A stretch of DNA of 55,224 bases from contig JAISNV010000015.1 of NCBI GenBank assembly GCA_031276035.1, forward strand, positions 1 through 55,224. Direction: 5' to 3'. A model generated the notes under the pieces. It saw only the letters and a program-made list of their open reading frames with translations, was not told where the DNA came from and searched no databases. Position numbers and translations under genes: made by a program. Below are positions 1 through 11,379 of the stretch, piece by piece. How positions within the stretch are numbered: position 1 is the stretch's first letter; each line of letters begins with the position of its first letter. The DNA is from Bacteroidales bacterium. GTDB taxonomy: Bacteria; Bacteroidota; Bacteroidia; Bacteroidales; BM520.

Positions 1-690
1 ACAGCCCTTTTGGTCTATTAAATACTGGGTGTAACGGCCACTGCTTGTATACACCTGGCCATTCCAGTTATAAACACCACACGATATATCGTCTATCTCT
101 ATATCGTAACTGTCGTAAATACTAAGCTTTAAATACACTGTACTATCACAACCATTCGCTGCAGTAAATACCTGACTATAAACCCCTGTCACATCATACA
201 CTACACCATTCCATGTATGAGATACACAGGTTGATACATTAATCTCATGAATCGGTTGTTCTAATATTGTTAGGTTTAATGTAATTGTACTATCACAACC
301 ATATTGATTTGTAAAGGTATTCGTATATGTACCACTGGTGGTTAATAACACATCACCCCAAGGATATGAACCGCATGCACTTACGGTTCTCGTATCAAAG
401 TATTCATCAAAAACAGTAAGATGCAATGTTAAAATACTGTCGCAACCATGTACAGATGTTAAGGGTAACGTATAAGTACCCGTCTGGTTATATAGTTGGC
501 CATTCCACATATAAGGTCCACAAGATTGGCGAGTTTGGTCTATTTCATACTTAGGATAAATTGTAAGATGCATTGTGACTATACTATCGCACCCATCTTT
601 ATTTGTTAAGGTTTGAACATGAGCGCCGGAAGTGGTATATGTTTGTCCATTCCATATATATTGTTCGCACCCATTAGCCGTGAATGAACT
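1..690 (-). repeat. Tandem protein repeats (about 48 aa) in the surface protein
   Basis: Five translated units follow the PKD region, each with one Cys near the start, a WNGxxY or WGDVLL turn, an S/T-G-x-Y strand and the closing motif GCDSxxxLxLTI/V. The DNA of the units has diverged, so this is an old repeat array preserved at protein level. The two Cys per unit could be disulfide-bonded outside the cell, which is an inference. Confidence 0.75.
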
Positions 691-2337
691 TGGCGGCGAA
701 GGAGACGATATTCTAAATGTATAGGATGTGAGAGTAGAATCCAATGTATTATAATTATTTAACCATCTCACCCACATATCTACTGTATATGTTCCAATAT
801 TAGAATAAGTATGTGTAACTTGATTACCGGTAGTGGCAGTACCATCACCCATATTCCATTTAACATCTACATAAGAATAAGCCACTTCCGCACGGAAGTT
901 TATGGTTTGGCCAGAACAATAAACCGTATTAGGAGGTAACGTCTCTACATGTATATCATTAACATACATACTTTGATTTAAATCGAGCATACTGGCTCCT
1001 ACCGAATAAGCATAACCTTTTACATAACCCAATCCATAAACATGGGCAGTAATTCCTCGATCACTAGTAAGAGTATGAGATCCGTGTGTAAGAGGCACAC
1101 GAGCAAACCAATAATCTGAAGTACCATTAACAGGACTAAAATAACTACTGATATTAACTCCGTTAAGTGTGACAGATGATACATCATTTGTATTTGATAT
1201 GACATTAACATAATGATCAACGATGTTCTGAATATCGTATGTCCCAAAAGTAATATTTTTAATAATCTGTTCTGTTGGAGATATCCAAACCATTGAAGGA
1301 TCGCCTAAGTAATTCCATGGATCATTTGGCTCATATTGACCTGTCTTCTGATATAAACAGACCGCACAAGGATTGGACGTTTCTACAAAGCAAGAACCTT
1401 CTGTTGAAGTAATATCAAAAGAATATGTCTCGCGAGCATTTATTGTAGTAACCACAGCTCCATTCTTTTTAATTTGAGTATTATCCATTGATGCAGTTAT
1501 CCTTACATAATCCCGCAAAACTATTGCCGAAGAAGTTATGGCAAAATTCTTTCCCCAGTATTTAGGAGCAACTGCCTGTTCAAAAATATGGTCATAACCA
1601 TTGTCTGCTTCAACAGGAATAGTTGTTATAACATTTCCCATAAAAACAGCAATTTTTTTACCATCCTGGGCTTTAATATGTGAACCCGAAAAATCGCCGG
1701 ATGTATTACTTGTTGCAGAAATAACCTGATAAACTTTACCCTTCTGAAGAGTAACAGAAAATGTAACATTTGCAGGTTTGCCATTTGCAGTAGCTACCTT
1801 AGGTGTAATTTCAACAGTAGTGTTATTTTCAGTTGCAATTATAGAAAAAACAGATTTATTACTACCCGGGCAAGATATAACATCATTATAAGTTGGAACA
1901 TAATTCTGAACTATATATTCATCTTCTAATGTTTCAAGAGGTAATACAAATGATGCATCAAAAGAATTTGTTGCTTCATTAGCGGCATATACCGAAATAG
2001 TATCTGTTGCCGAAATAAATAGCCCTGTATTCATTATCACTTCAGACAACTCGTTATAAGCCTGAGTAGCAGGTATATCTACAGAAGTCAAACCACCGGC
2101 AGTTACATTAAAGTTAACACTATAAGTCGTATTCGGATTCGTAATTGTTCCTGAACAATTCTTCTTTGAGGAAATTTTTAAAGAAATATTTTCTCCTCCA
2201 CCATAATTACATCCACGATAGCCATTCTTCATAAAAGTTACCCAAAACTGCTTTCCTTCCGTAGATGGTGCCTGAGCATAAATATTTATAATCGTGAATA
2301 AAAATAAAAAAATTGATAAGATATATTTTTTTCTCAT
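1..2337 (-). CDS. Secreted IgGFc-binding/PKD repeat surface protein (5' part, runs off window)
   Basis: The minus-strand frame stays open from an ATG at 2337 to the window edge, so about 779 residues are visible and the C-terminus is missing. The N-terminus is a signal peptide (MRKKYILSIFLFLF... ending near IYAQ). It is followed by a region of about 400 residues resembling the IgGFc-binding N-terminal domain (EGKQFWVTF start, IPVEADNGYDHIFEQ). A PKD-like module with NMGDGTATTGNQVTHTYSNI follows. Then come at least five units of about 48 residues with the pattern C-x-W-N-G-x-x-Y ... GCDSxxxLxLTI, the last one cut by the edge. Such architectures are typical of Bacteroidota cell-surface or secreted proteins, often exported by the type IX system; the sorting domain would lie outside the window. 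Function is inferred as adhesion or a surface role. The start is supported by a consensus promoter 30 nt upstream. Confidence 0.85.
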   Translation of the reverse strand, partial: MRKKYILSIFLFLFTIINIYAQAPSTEGKQFWVTFMKNGYRGCNYGGGENISLKISSKKNCSGTITNPNTTYSVNFNVTAGGLTSVDIPATQAYNELSEVIMNTGLFISATDTISVYAANEATNSFDASFVLPLETLEDEYIVQNYVPTYNDVISCPGSNKSVFSIIATENNTTVEITPKVATANGKPANVTFSVTLQKGKVYQVISATSNTSGDFSGSHIKAQDGKKIAVFMGNVITTIPVEADNGYDHIFEQAVAPKYWGKNFAITSSAIVLRDYVRITASMDNTQIKKNGAVVTTINARETYSFDITSTEGSCFVETSNPCAVCLYQKTGQYEPNDPWNYLGDPSMVWISPTEQIIKNITFGTYDIQNIVDHYVNVISNTNDVSSVTLNGVNISSYFSPVNGTSDYWFARVPLTHGSHTLTSDRGITAHVYGLGYVKGYAYSVGASMLDLNQSMYVNDIHVETLPPNTVYCSGQTINFRAEVAYSYVDVKWNMGDGTATTGNQVTHTYSNIGTYTVDMWVRWLNNYNTLDSTLTSYTFRISSPSPPSSFTANGCEQYIWNGQTYTTSGAHVQTLTNKDGCDSIVTMHLTIYPKYEIDQTRQSCGPYMWNGQLYNQTGTYTLPLTSVHGCDSILTLHLTVFDEYFDTRTVSACGSYPWGDVLLTTSGTYTNTFTNQYGCDSTITLNLTILEQPIHEINVSTCVSHTWNGVVYDVTGVYSQVFTAANGCDSTVYLKLSIYDSYDIEIDDISCGVYNWNGQVYTSSGRYTQYLIDQKGC

Positions 2338-2367
2338 TATATGTAATGATAAGGTTATTAATGACTG

Positions 2368-2398
2368 CAAAGTTAAAATTATATTTGTAAAAAACAAA
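2368..2398 (-). promoter_or_regulatory. Bacteroidota-type promoter for the surface protein
   Basis: On the minus strand TTTG (rc of 2395-2398) is followed after 19 nt by TAACTTTG (rc of 2368-2375), matching the -33/-7 consensus TTTG-N19-TAnnTTTG of the Bacteroidota primary sigma factor. Transcription would begin close to 2361, about 24 nt before the ATG. Confidence 0.6.
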
Positions 2399-2548
2399 TT
2401 TTTAAAGCAAAAAAGTCTAAAAGAGAAAATAAATTATAGAGTAAAAGTAAAAGATTAAAGACTAATGATTTATTAAAAAAACCATTAAAGTTAATTAATA
2501 TTTGAATTTAATAGGGTGATGTTTTTTAATATAAATTTAGGATAAGAA

Positions 2549-3436
2549 TCATTTTTTTGATTTACTCCATAATTGGAATGTATTTACTAAATTCTGCCAT
2601 AAGACATATGCGGCCGGAGCTATGGAAGATATCGGATTTAAAAATGTTTGTGCCATCCATATAGCCAAAATAGTATTTTTTTGTCCCATATACTGTGAAC
2701 AAGCCTGTTCATCATTAAACTTTTTCCCAATAAAACGTCCAAACCAAAATTGAAATAAACATAAAAATAAAGAAGTTATTATTAGCAACGCAACAACTAA
2801 ATAATTATTAGAATCTTGCGATAAAATAAACTTCATTGTACTCCCCATCACAATTGTTGCGGAAATTATCCAAATATAATACGATATACTGCTTAACTTC
2901 TTTAATTTATTACTGAAATTCGGTAATAACTTTTTAATTACAATAACTAAAAGAAGCGGTAAAATCAATAAAGGAAATATTTTCATTAAAATAGTTCCCA
3001 CTGATGTCCAGAATGGTAAAACCACAGGTACATCCATCATTGAGAAATAAATAGGCGCGACTATTGAAATTACTATGTTAATTAATAGGCTATAGGATGT
3101 TACAGATGCTACATTTGCTCCCAACATTGAAGAAATTACAACCGCTGCCACAGCTGTCGGAGCTAAAATACAGATCATCATTCCTTGCGCCAGCACTTCG
3201 TCATATTGCTTTACAAGATAATAGACACCGATACTTACGCTGATCTGAAATAAGGCCAAAAAGAAATGTTCTTTACGCGGTTTAATATCTTTTAAATTAA
3301 TAGAACAGAAAGTAAAAAAAAGCATGAAAAACAAAAGAACAGGAGTAATATTGTTAAACCGAGAAAAGAAATCATAAAACAAAAAACCAAGTATAATGGC
3401 AATTATCAGCAGAAAAGTTTTAAGATTTTGTTTCAT
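2549..3436 (-). CDS. BASS-family (bile acid:sodium symporter type) transporter
   Basis: A 295-residue, almost entirely hydrophobic protein with about nine membrane segments. The order of helices and motifs such as APTAVAAVVISSMLGANVAS in the middle and GQKNTILAIWMAQTFLNP near the end fit the bile acid:sodium symporter superfamily as found in Bacteroidales. Its substrate cannot be read from sequence; members carry organic anions with Na+. I place the start at the ATG at 3436 (MKQNLKTFLL). The frame extends 19 codons upstream only by using a TTG, and those residues are not membrane-like. It is monocistronic, with no functional link to either neighbour visible. Confidence 0.75.
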   Translation of the reverse strand: MKQNLKTFLLIIAIILGFLFYDFFSRFNNITPVLLFFMLFFTFCSINLKDIKPRKEHFFLALFQISVSIGVYYLVKQYDEVLAQGMMICILAPTAVAAVVISSMLGANVASVTSYSLLINIVISIVAPIYFSMMDVPVVLPFWTSVGTILMKIFPLLILPLLLVIVIKKLLPNFSNKLKKLSSISYYIWIISATIVMGSTMKFILSQDSNNYLVVALLIITSLFLCLFQFWFGRFIGKKFNDEQACSQYMGQKNTILAIWMAQTFLNPISSIAPAAYVLWQNLVNTFQLWSKSKK

Positions 3437-3590
3437 ATAGGAAAAGTAAAATTTATCGGTATAACTCTGAACAAGTGCTACATTACCAAACAATCTATTT
3501 TTAATTTTGGCTGATTTAGTACTTTATAGCATCGATTTTAGAAGTGATATACCCCTATTTATAAAAATTCTTTTTTTAACTTTCAACCAA

Positions 3591-4499
3591 TTATTGTGTT
3601 GTTCCGCCAATAATATCCAAAAGTTCATTTGTAATTACTTGTTGACGCGATTTATTGTATTGAACCTTTAAGGTTTGTAACAAATCATCGGCATTATCTG
3701 TGGCAATCTGCATTGCAACAGTACGTGCGGAATATTCGGCAGCAATTGAATCAAGTATTATTGTATATAATTTTAATCTTATAACTTTCGGGACAAGCAA
3801 ATCCATTAATTCCTGACGATTGGGTTCAACAATATAATTCACTTCATATTCAATCTTATCATGATGCCTTCTCTCGGCTTCATTCATATATGCAATTTCT
3901 CTATCAAGGTTAAAAGGCAAATAAGTTTCGCGGGTAAGCGCCTGAGTACTGGTTGTTTTGAAATGCTGATATATAAATTCTATTTTATCAAATTCTCCAT
4001 AAATAAACTTTTGCGACAAAAAATCAGCGAAGTCGGCAATGCTGTTATAATCAGGTTTATTTACAAATTTATCTAAATTTTTATCATAAACATTAGGCAA
4101 TCTTTTAGCATATTCAGTGACTTTTTTACCGATGGGAATTACAAGAATATTCTCAGCACCAAGATATGAATAATCCTCAATCGTTTTTTCAAGCAATTTG
4201 ATAACACTTGCATTGAACGCACCGCACAAGGAAGTATTTGAAGATACCGCAATAATAGCCACTTTTTTTACTTCTCTCTCATTTGAAAAAGGAATAAAAT
4301 GTTTAACATCGTTACGCCTTTCATATTCAAGGAAATTGTTGAGTATTTCATTCAATTTATGTTGATATGGGTAAAACTCATTTATAGCCCTCTGAGCTTT
4401 ATGAAGTTTGGCTGAAGACACCATCTTCATAGCTGATGTGATTTGTCGGGTAGAGTTTACCGATTGTATTCTTGATTTTACTTCTTTTAGTGAGGCCAT
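3591..4499 (-). CDS. atpG: ATP synthase F1 subunit gamma
   Basis: 302 residues, the central rotor shaft of F1. The N-terminal helix MASLKEVKSRIQSVNSTRQI and the C-terminal helix (SARTVAMQIATDNADDLLQTL) are the paired coiled coil that turns inside the alpha3beta3 head. The middle Rossmann-like part contains SSNTSLCGAFNASV. The length is slightly above the usual 285-290 residues. It is the last gene of the operon and starts one base after the atpA stop codon. No clear terminator hairpin is seen between it and the transporter gene. Confidence 0.97.
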   Translation of the reverse strand: MASLKEVKSRIQSVNSTRQITSAMKMVSSAKLHKAQRAINEFYPYQHKLNEILNNFLEYERRNDVKHFIPFSNEREVKKVAIIAVSSNTSLCGAFNASVIKLLEKTIEDYSYLGAENILVIPIGKKVTEYAKRLPNVYDKNLDKFVNKPDYNSIADFADFLSQKFIYGEFDKIEFIYQHFKTTSTQALTRETYLPFNLDREIAYMNEAERRHHDKIEYEVNYIVEPNRQELMDLLVPKVIRLKLYTIILDSIAAEYSARTVAMQIATDNADDLLQTLKVQYNKSRQQVITNELLDIIGGTTQ

Positions 4500-4500
4500 T

Positions 4501-6090
4501 TTATTTTACTAATAGACTTTGACAAACATCTGCAGCAACTTTTTCAATGATTGAAATTACTTCATTATTTATTATTCCTTGTTTTAATACATCAAGAACA
4601 TTCGATTGATGCATCGATTCCAAATTAATAAGAAACTGTTTTTCAAATTCCTGTACTTTATCGAGAGGAATATCTGCCAGCAGACCGTTGGTTCCGCAAT
4701 AAAGTACGGCAATCTGTTTTTCAACCGGCATTGTATTATGCAAATGCTGAACAAGCAATTGCGTGTTTTTTCTACCTTTATCAATAGTCATAGTTGTAAC
4801 CGCATCCATTTCGCTGCCGAACTTTGCAAAGGCTTCCAACTCTCTATATTGTGCCTGATCGATTTTAAGAGTACCTGCAATTTTTTTCATTGCCTTGATT
4901 TGCGCATTACCACCTACACGAGAAACCGAAATACCAACGTTTATCGCCGGTCTGTTACCTTGGTTGAACAAGTTCGTATCCAAGAAAATCTGTCCGTCTG
5001 TAATAGAAATAACATTTGTAGGAATATAAGCCGATACGTCGCCGGCTTGCGTTTCAATTATCGGAAGAGCCGTAAGTGATCCGCCGCCCTTTACCTTTCC
5101 TACAAGAGACTCAGGCAAATCATTCATATTCAATGCAACTTCATCTTGAGCAATAATTTTAGCAGCACGCTCAAGCAAACGAGAGTGTAAATAAAAGATA
5201 TCTCCCGGATAAGCTTCGCGACCGGAAGGACGGCGCAGAATGAGCGAAACTTCACGGTAAGCAACCGCCTGTTTTGACAAATCATCATATATAACCAAAG
5301 CGTGCCTTCCCGTATCCCTGAAATACTCCCCTATCGCAGCGCCTGCAAACGGAGCAAAATACTGCATAGCAGCCGGATCGGAAGCCGTAGCGGCAACAAC
5401 GATAGTATAATCCATTGCACCGTACTCACGCAAAGTATTTACAATACTGGCCACTGTCGAACCTTTTTGTCCGATAGCAACATAAATACAATACACGGGA
5501 TCACCTTCTTCAAAATTTCTTTTTTGATTTATTATAGTATCAATGGCAATGCTGGTTTTTCCGGTTTGCCTGTCGCCGATAATAAGCTCTCTCTGACCTT
5601 TACCTATGGGAATCATTGCGTCAATAGCTTTTATACCTGTCTGTAAAGGTTCATTTACCGGTTGTCTAAAAATAACACCGGGAGCTTTTCTTTCGAGGGG
5701 CATTCTGAGCTTATCTCCCATTACAGGACCTCTGCCGTCAACGGCTTCTCCGAGAGGATTAATAACTCTTCCAAGCAAAGCATCGCTCACTTCAATAGAA
5801 GCAATCTTCCCCGTTCTCTTAACTATATAACCTTCCTCAATTTTATCGGTTGCACCTAAAAGAACGGCACCGACGCTATCCTCATCGAGGTTCATCACTA
5901 TAGCTTTGATACCATTATCAAATTCAAGCAACTCATTAGCTTCGGCATTCTTCAATCCGTAAATTCTTGCAACGCCGTCACTAACTTGCAAAACAACTCC
6001 AATCTCGGCGTATTGTATTTTAGCATCAATACCTTCGAGTTGCATTTTTAGTATTTGAGATACTTCGCTTGCTTTTATTTTATCTGACAT
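4501..6090 (-). CDS. atpA: ATP synthase F1 subunit alpha
   Basis: 529 residues, the non-catalytic nucleotide-binding subunit of F1. The N-terminal beta barrel begins after the delta-binding helix ([17 protein letters not shown]). The P-loop [15 protein letters not shown] lies near residue 170. The alpha-subunit signature [20 protein letters not shown] and the arginine-finger region [10 protein letters not shown] are present. It is translated 10 bp after atpH. All expected motifs are intact, so the enzyme should be functional. Confidence 0.98.
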   Translation of the reverse strand: MSDKIKASEVSQILKMQLEGIDAKIQYAEIGVVLQVSDGVARIYGLKNAEANELLEFDNGIKAIVMNLDEDSVGAVLLGATDKIEEGYIVKRTGKIASIEVSDALLGRVINPLGEAVDGRGPVMGDKLRMPLERKAPGVIFRQPVNEPLQTGIKAIDAMIPIGKGQRELIIGDRQTGKTSIAIDTIINQKRNFEEGDPVYCIYVAIGQKGSTVASIVNTLREYGAMDYTIVVAATASDPAAMQYFAPFAGAAIGEYFRDTGRHALVIYDDLSKQAVAYREVSLILRRPSGREAYPGDIFYLHSRLLERAAKIIAQDEVALNMNDLPESLVGKVKGGGSLTALPIIETQAGDVSAYIPTNVISITDGQIFLDTNLFNQGNRPAINVGISVSRVGGNAQIKAMKKIAGTLKIDQAQYRELEAFAKFGSEMDAVTTMTIDKGRKNTQLLVQHLHNTMPVEKQIAVLYCGTNGLLADIPLDKVQEFEKQFLINLESMHQSNVLDVLKQGIINNEVISIIEKVAADVCQSLLVK

Positions 6091-6100
6091 AATTTAATTT

Positions 6101-6655
6101 TTATACGATTCGTCTGTTTTTTTCGACTAATTCTTTGTTAATTAATTTAATTTGACCGGCAACACTTGCATCAAGCAGTATACTGTCATATTCAATAATA
6201 AATCCGCCAATAATACTTTCATCAATTACATAATGGAACTCAACAGTGCCATCCCGTCCTCTAAGCATAATCTTTTTCAGTTTTTCTATTGATTCATTAT
6301 TCCAAGGTACAACGGTTGTCAATTTTCCATAAAAGATATTATTACATTCTCTGTACATATCTCTAAATCTGAGAGCCATAAGATGAATATTTGCTTCTCT
6401 TTTGTTTTGAATGATAAGATACACAAATCGTAAAAAAGCATCGCAAACATCTCTGCCGGCAGCCGTAATGATGAGATTTTTTTTATCTTCTGAACTGACG
6501 ACAGGATTTTCAAGCGCTTTTGTTATACGCGGAAAATTGGTAAGACTTCTGCCAAGTACCTTCATCGAATGATAAACCTCTTCATCCATACCAACCTCTT
6601 TCGAATATTCGAGAAGTGCTTTTGCGTATCGAGCCGTAATCAAACTTGTATCCAT
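6101..6655 (-). CDS. atpH: ATP synthase F1 subunit delta
   Basis: 184 residues, the stator subunit (OSCP family) joining the top of F1 to subunit b. The N-terminal ITARYAKALLEYSKEVG is the typical start of the six-helix domain, and the C-terminal part contains the usual SIIGGFIIEYDSILLDASV followed by a final KLINKELVEKNRR. It sits 5 bp after atpF and 10 bp before atpA, in the order expected for Bacteroidota. Confidence 0.95.
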   Translation of the reverse strand: MDTSLITARYAKALLEYSKEVGMDEEVYHSMKVLGRSLTNFPRITKALENPVVSSEDKKNLIITAAGRDVCDAFLRFVYLIIQNKREANIHLMALRFRDMYRECNNIFYGKLTTVVPWNNESIEKLKKIMLRGRDGTVEFHYVIDESIIGGFIIEYDSILLDASVAGQIKLINKELVEKNRRIV

Positions 6656-6660
6656 TTTTA

Positions 6661-7161
6661 TTAATTTTTCAAAGGACTTATTTCATCAAGCATTTTTTCA
6701 ATAACACTAATTTGTTTATGTTCATCTTTTAACTCGCTACGAATTACTTTTTCAGCTATTTCAACAGAAAGTTCGGCAACTTGCAATCGAATTTCATTGA
6801 GAATATTTTCTCTTTCAATTTGCATTTGGCCTCTGGCATCTTCTACTATTTTGTTTGCTTCCGAAAGCGCTTTTTGTTTTGCATCATAGATAATTTTCTC
6901 TCTGGAATTGGTTGCTTCTTTTAAAATGCGCGCTTGTTCTTCGCGTGAATTTTCAATAAGCAACTGCATTTCAGACTTCAAATTTTCCATTTGTTTGTTA
7001 GCTTCCTTAGCCGACTTTAATGATTCGTCAATAAAGTTAGCTCTTTTATCAGCCATTTTTGTAATTATAGGCCATCCCCATTTAGCAAGAATGAAGAAAA
7101 CAATACCGAATGCTACAAGCATCCATATTACTAAACCGGTTTCCGGCAATAATAATGACAT
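6661..7161 (-). CDS. atpF: ATP synthase Fo subunit b
   Basis: 166 residues: a single N-terminal membrane helix (VIWMLVAFGIVFFILAKWGW) followed by a long charged, Ala/Glu/Lys-rich helix that forms the peripheral stalk dimer. The juxtamembrane stretch PIITKMADKRANFIDESL is typical for the Bacteroidales form. Start codon ATG at 7161, six bases after the atpE stop. Confidence 0.95.
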   Translation of the reverse strand: MSLLLPETGLVIWMLVAFGIVFFILAKWGWPIITKMADKRANFIDESLKSAKEANKQMENLKSEMQLLIENSREEQARILKEATNSREKIIYDAKQKALSEANKIVEDARGQMQIERENILNEIRLQVAELSVEIAEKVIRSELKDEHKQISVIEKMLDEISPLKN

Positions 7162-7167
7162 GGCTTA

Positions 7168-7413
7168 TTATAGAGCTAACAAACAAACAACAATAGCAAA
7201 CAATGTTGCACCTTCAATAAACGCTGCAACAACAATCATAGACATACGAATATCATTAGCGGCTTGCGGCTGGCGTGATATCGCATCTAATGCGCTTGTA
7301 CCTATTTTTCCAATACCATAAGCAGCACCAATTACTGCTATTGCTGCACTTAATGTAGCTAATCCGGTAGAAAGTCCGGAAGCAGCTTCTAATAAAATTG
7401 ATAGTAAACTCAT
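7168..7413 (-). CDS. atpE: ATP synthase Fo subunit c (ring subunit)
   Basis: 81 residues forming the two-helix hairpin of the c-ring. Helix 1 carries the glycine-rich packing pattern GAAYGIGKIGTSALDAISRQP, the loop is RQP, and helix 2 has the carboxylate that carries the ion in AAFIEGATLFAIV. The residue after the Glu is Gly, not Ser/Thr, so the classical Na+ ligand set (ES/ET) is not complete. Proton coupling is therefore more likely but not proven by sequence. Confidence 0.96.
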   Translation of the reverse strand: MSLLSILLEAASGLSTGLATLSAAIAVIGAAYGIGKIGTSALDAISRQPQAANDIRMSMIVVAAFIEGATLFAIVVCLLAL

Positions 7414-7453
7414 AATTTTTTTAATTTTTAAATATTATTTATTTTTTTAATTT

Positions 7454-8521
7454 TTAATGATGATGCGGTTGAACTTGAGCCAACCCAATAAACACCGCCG
7501 AAAGCAATGTAAACACATAAGCCTGAACGTATGCAACAAGCAATTCAAGAAAATTCATAAATACCATAAACAAAACCGATACGAATGTTAAACTTGAATT
7601 TATAACCGTACCTAAGCTGGCGGTTATAAAAACTAAACAGCATAATCCGATAATAATTGCATGTCCTGCTAAAATATTAGCAAACAAACGTATCATAAGA
7701 GCAAACGGTTTTGTAAACATACCGAAAATTTCTATCAACGGCATAATTGGCGCCGGCGCTTTTAACCATATAGGCACATCCGGCCAAAGAATTTCTTTCC
7801 AATATTCCTTCGTTCCGAAAATATTCACCATAAAAAAAGTGAACATCGCCAAAGTAAAAGTAATTGCAATATTTCCCGTCAAATTCGCACCGCCGGGAAA
7901 AATCGGCACCAAACCTAAAATATTACTTATAAAAATGAAGAAAAAGGCCGTAAGCAAATACGGGGCAAATTTTCTATAATTAGGACCGATACAACTTTTA
8001 ACTACATTTTCATTAATATCATTGATCAACAAATCAATTGCACCGGCAAATCCTCGCGGGGCAATATAATCGTCTTGCTTTTTATACCACTTCGCAACTG
8101 TTAGAACGCACAATAACAATATTGTTACGGTAACAAACAATCCTACAACATTTTTAGTAATTGAAACATCAAAAGGACGATATTCTTCTCCTCCATCAAG
8201 AATTTCAACAATTTTACCGGAATATTTTCCATCATGGTGTCCGTAAGTAAAACCTTTATAACTATTGTTATTGTGATGTAACTTCGAAGACATGAAAACA
8301 TTGAATCCGGAATGTTTGCTGTAAACAATTACAGGTAAAGGAATAGCAATATCTTTCTCTCCTATTGTAATTATATGCCATTCATATGAATCTCCAGTAT
8401 GATGAAATATTAATTCGCTGACGTTTAGCTTTTCTTTATCATCATTCGTATCACTTGCAAAGCATGCGAACGAAACAATAAACATAAGCAAAAGCAATAT
8501 CGTTTTAAGTATTTTATTCAT
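7454..8521 (-). CDS. atpB: ATP synthase Fo subunit a
   Basis: 355 residues. An N-terminal signal-like helix and a periplasmic extension of about 100 residues rich in His precede the canonical five-to-six-helix a-subunit, an arrangement usual in Bacteroidota. The essential arginine of the ion half-channels is in KPFALMIRLFANILAGH. The last helix ends with AYVFTLLSAVFIGLAQ and a His-rich tail. It begins 3 bp after the preceding small membrane protein, which suggests translational coupling. Confidence 0.96.
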   Translation of the reverse strand: MNKILKTILLLLMFIVSFACFASDTNDDKEKLNVSELIFHHTGDSYEWHIITIGEKDIAIPLPVIVYSKHSGFNVFMSSKLHHNNNSYKGFTYGHHDGKYSGKIVEILDGGEEYRPFDVSITKNVVGLFVTVTILLLCVLTVAKWYKKQDDYIAPRGFAGAIDLLINDINENVVKSCIGPNYRKFAPYLLTAFFFIFISNILGLVPIFPGGANLTGNIAITFTLAMFTFFMVNIFGTKEYWKEILWPDVPIWLKAPAPIMPLIEIFGMFTKPFALMIRLFANILAGHAIIIGLCCLVFITASLGTVINSSLTFVSVLFMVFMNFLELLVAYVQAYVFTLLSAVFIGLAQVQPHHH

Positions 8522-8524
8522 TTT

Positions 8525-8893
8525 CTAACTCTTAGAAATTTTCATAAACAACCAACTTTCAAGAATAAGGTAAATTACGTAAAATAACATAAATACCATA
8601 ACAAAAGCTATGTTGTTGACATTAACTACTTTTAAATAAATGATAACAAACACAAGGCATAAAACAAATTTTACCGCCCTTATGATAGCATAAGTTTTTA
8701 TATCTATTACCGACTTTTTCTTTTTTAATATTAGCAAAACTATATAACTTACTAAAAGAATAAATACATAAAAAGCCGGAATTAAGGGATATAGATTAAA
8801 ATAATATTGAGGCATAAGATAATGCAACCAACAGAAGCCTAATATGCCTAATGTTACTAAAATTACTGTACTTAATATTAACTTTGCTTTCAT
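8525..8893 (-). CDS. Small four-helix membrane protein of the ATP synthase operon (AtpI-like position)
   Basis: 122 residues with four predicted membrane helices (ILSTVILVTLGILGFCWL, IPAFYVFILLVSYIVLLIL, AVKFVLCLVFVIIYL, IAFVMVFMLFYVIYLILESW). It occupies the slot between atpC and atpB where Bacteroidota usually carry a small uncharacterised membrane protein and other bacteria carry atpI. Position suggests a c-ring assembly or ion-uptake helper, but no AtpI sequence signature is recognised. The start is the ATG at 8893; an upstream TTG would add two residues. Confidence 0.7.
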   Translation of the reverse strand: MKAKLILSTVILVTLGILGFCWLHYLMPQYYFNLYPLIPAFYVFILLVSYIVLLILKKKKSVIDIKTYAIIRAVKFVLCLVFVIIYLKVVNVNNIAFVMVFMLFYVIYLILESWLFMKISKS

Positions 8894-8905
8894 TATCAAT
8901 TATTT

Positions 8906-9145
8906 CTATAATTCAACACAAACAGAAACAACATCTTTTCTAACCTCAACAAACCCGCTTGAAATCAGCAATTCAACATCTTTGCCGTTAACAGTATATC
9001 TGACCAAACCGTTTTCAAGTATGGATATAAGCGGCGTATGTGAATCAAGTATTACAAAAGGTTTATTGTTTTTACCCGGCACTAATACCGAATCCGCATT
9101 ACCGTCGTAAATAGTTTTTTCCGGTGAAAGAATTTTTAATTTCAT
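8906..9145 (-). CDS. atpC: ATP synthase F1 subunit epsilon (short form)
   Basis: 79 residues covering only the N-terminal beta-sandwich domain (MKLKILSPEKTIYDGNADSV; PLISILENGLVRY). The two-helix C-terminal domain that mediates ATPase inhibition in longer epsilon subunits is absent, as in other Bacteroidales, so regulation by an extended epsilon arm is not expected here. It lies 23 bp after atpD. Confidence 0.93.
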   Translation of the reverse strand: MKLKILSPEKTIYDGNADSVLVPGKNNKPFVILDSHTPLISILENGLVRYTVNGKDVELLISSGFVEVRKDVVSVCVEL

Positions 9146-9168
9146 GTTTAGATTCTTGTAAGAATTGT

Positions 9169-10737
<1,569 letters not shown>

Positions 10738-11274
10738 TTATTTTTTATTTTTCATTTTTTTGAAGCAATCGCAAATTTTCGTTGCATCATCATTGGTTTT
10801 AATTATTGTTTCCGTAATATGTTCGAAAACATACGGAATATATTTTTCAAGTCTTAAAGCTGCAAAACTGCCATCATCGGCAATTAGAGCAATAACACGC
10901 AAACCTGAACTATCTTTGGTATCGTATTTACCGATATTTGAATAATTACCTCTTTCTAATTCGGAAGTCAGATTAAAGACATCTTTATCTTCAAAATAAA
11001 GACAAACTTTTTCAACTTTGCTGCCTGTAGCTTTTGTAACCCAACGTTTTTTGCCGGTAAACATTAAGACAATTGCAAAAATTGCGATGCAAACGCCTAT
11101 CGCTAATAAAACAGAGGAGCCTGTATTCTCCAATTTTAAGGAGAATGATAAAACAATCATAACTATCGCTATAACTAATATTACAGAAGCAATAATCATC
11201 AATTTTACATTTGCTTTTTTTATTAAATAGTCTTTTGACAAATCAAAGATATTGTCGTTTGTTGTAGAATCCAT
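10738..11274 (-). CDS. Uncharacterised two-helix membrane protein
   Basis: 178 residues. Two adjacent membrane helices (MIIASVILVIAIVMIVLSF and SSVLLAIGVCIAIFAIVLMF) separated by about ten residues anchor the protein. The remaining C-terminal 100 residues are soluble and contain CLYFEDKDVFNLTSELERG and RVIALIADDGSFAALRLEKYIPYVFEHIT. I recognise no family. It lies just upstream of atpD on the same strand and may share its transcript, but no functional link to the synthase can be claimed. Confidence 0.6.
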   Translation of the reverse strand: MDSTTNDNIFDLSKDYLIKKANVKLMIIASVILVIAIVMIVLSFSLKLENTGSSVLLAIGVCIAIFAIVLMFTGKKRWVTKATGSKVEKVCLYFEDKDVFNLTSELERGNYSNIGKYDTKDSSGLRVIALIADDGSFAALRLEKYIPYVFEHITETIIKTNDDATKICDCFKKMKNKK

Positions 11275-11379
11275 AAAAATTAATTTTAAATTAAATAAAT
11301 AATCAGTAAAGACATATTGCCTTCACATCAAAGTTAATTAAGTAAGTGTGAAAATAATAATTTTGAATGAGATCAAATC

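Noticed and set aside
7168..7413. Sodium-type ATP synthase ring
   Set aside because: The ion-binding Glu is followed by Gly, and the typical Na+ ligand set is not seen; coupling cannot be decided further from sequence.
9121..9131. GGTGAAAG heptamer in atpC as part of the repeat family
   Set aside because: It is a single isolated copy encoding the conserved LSPEKT motif of epsilon on the other strand, so coincidence.
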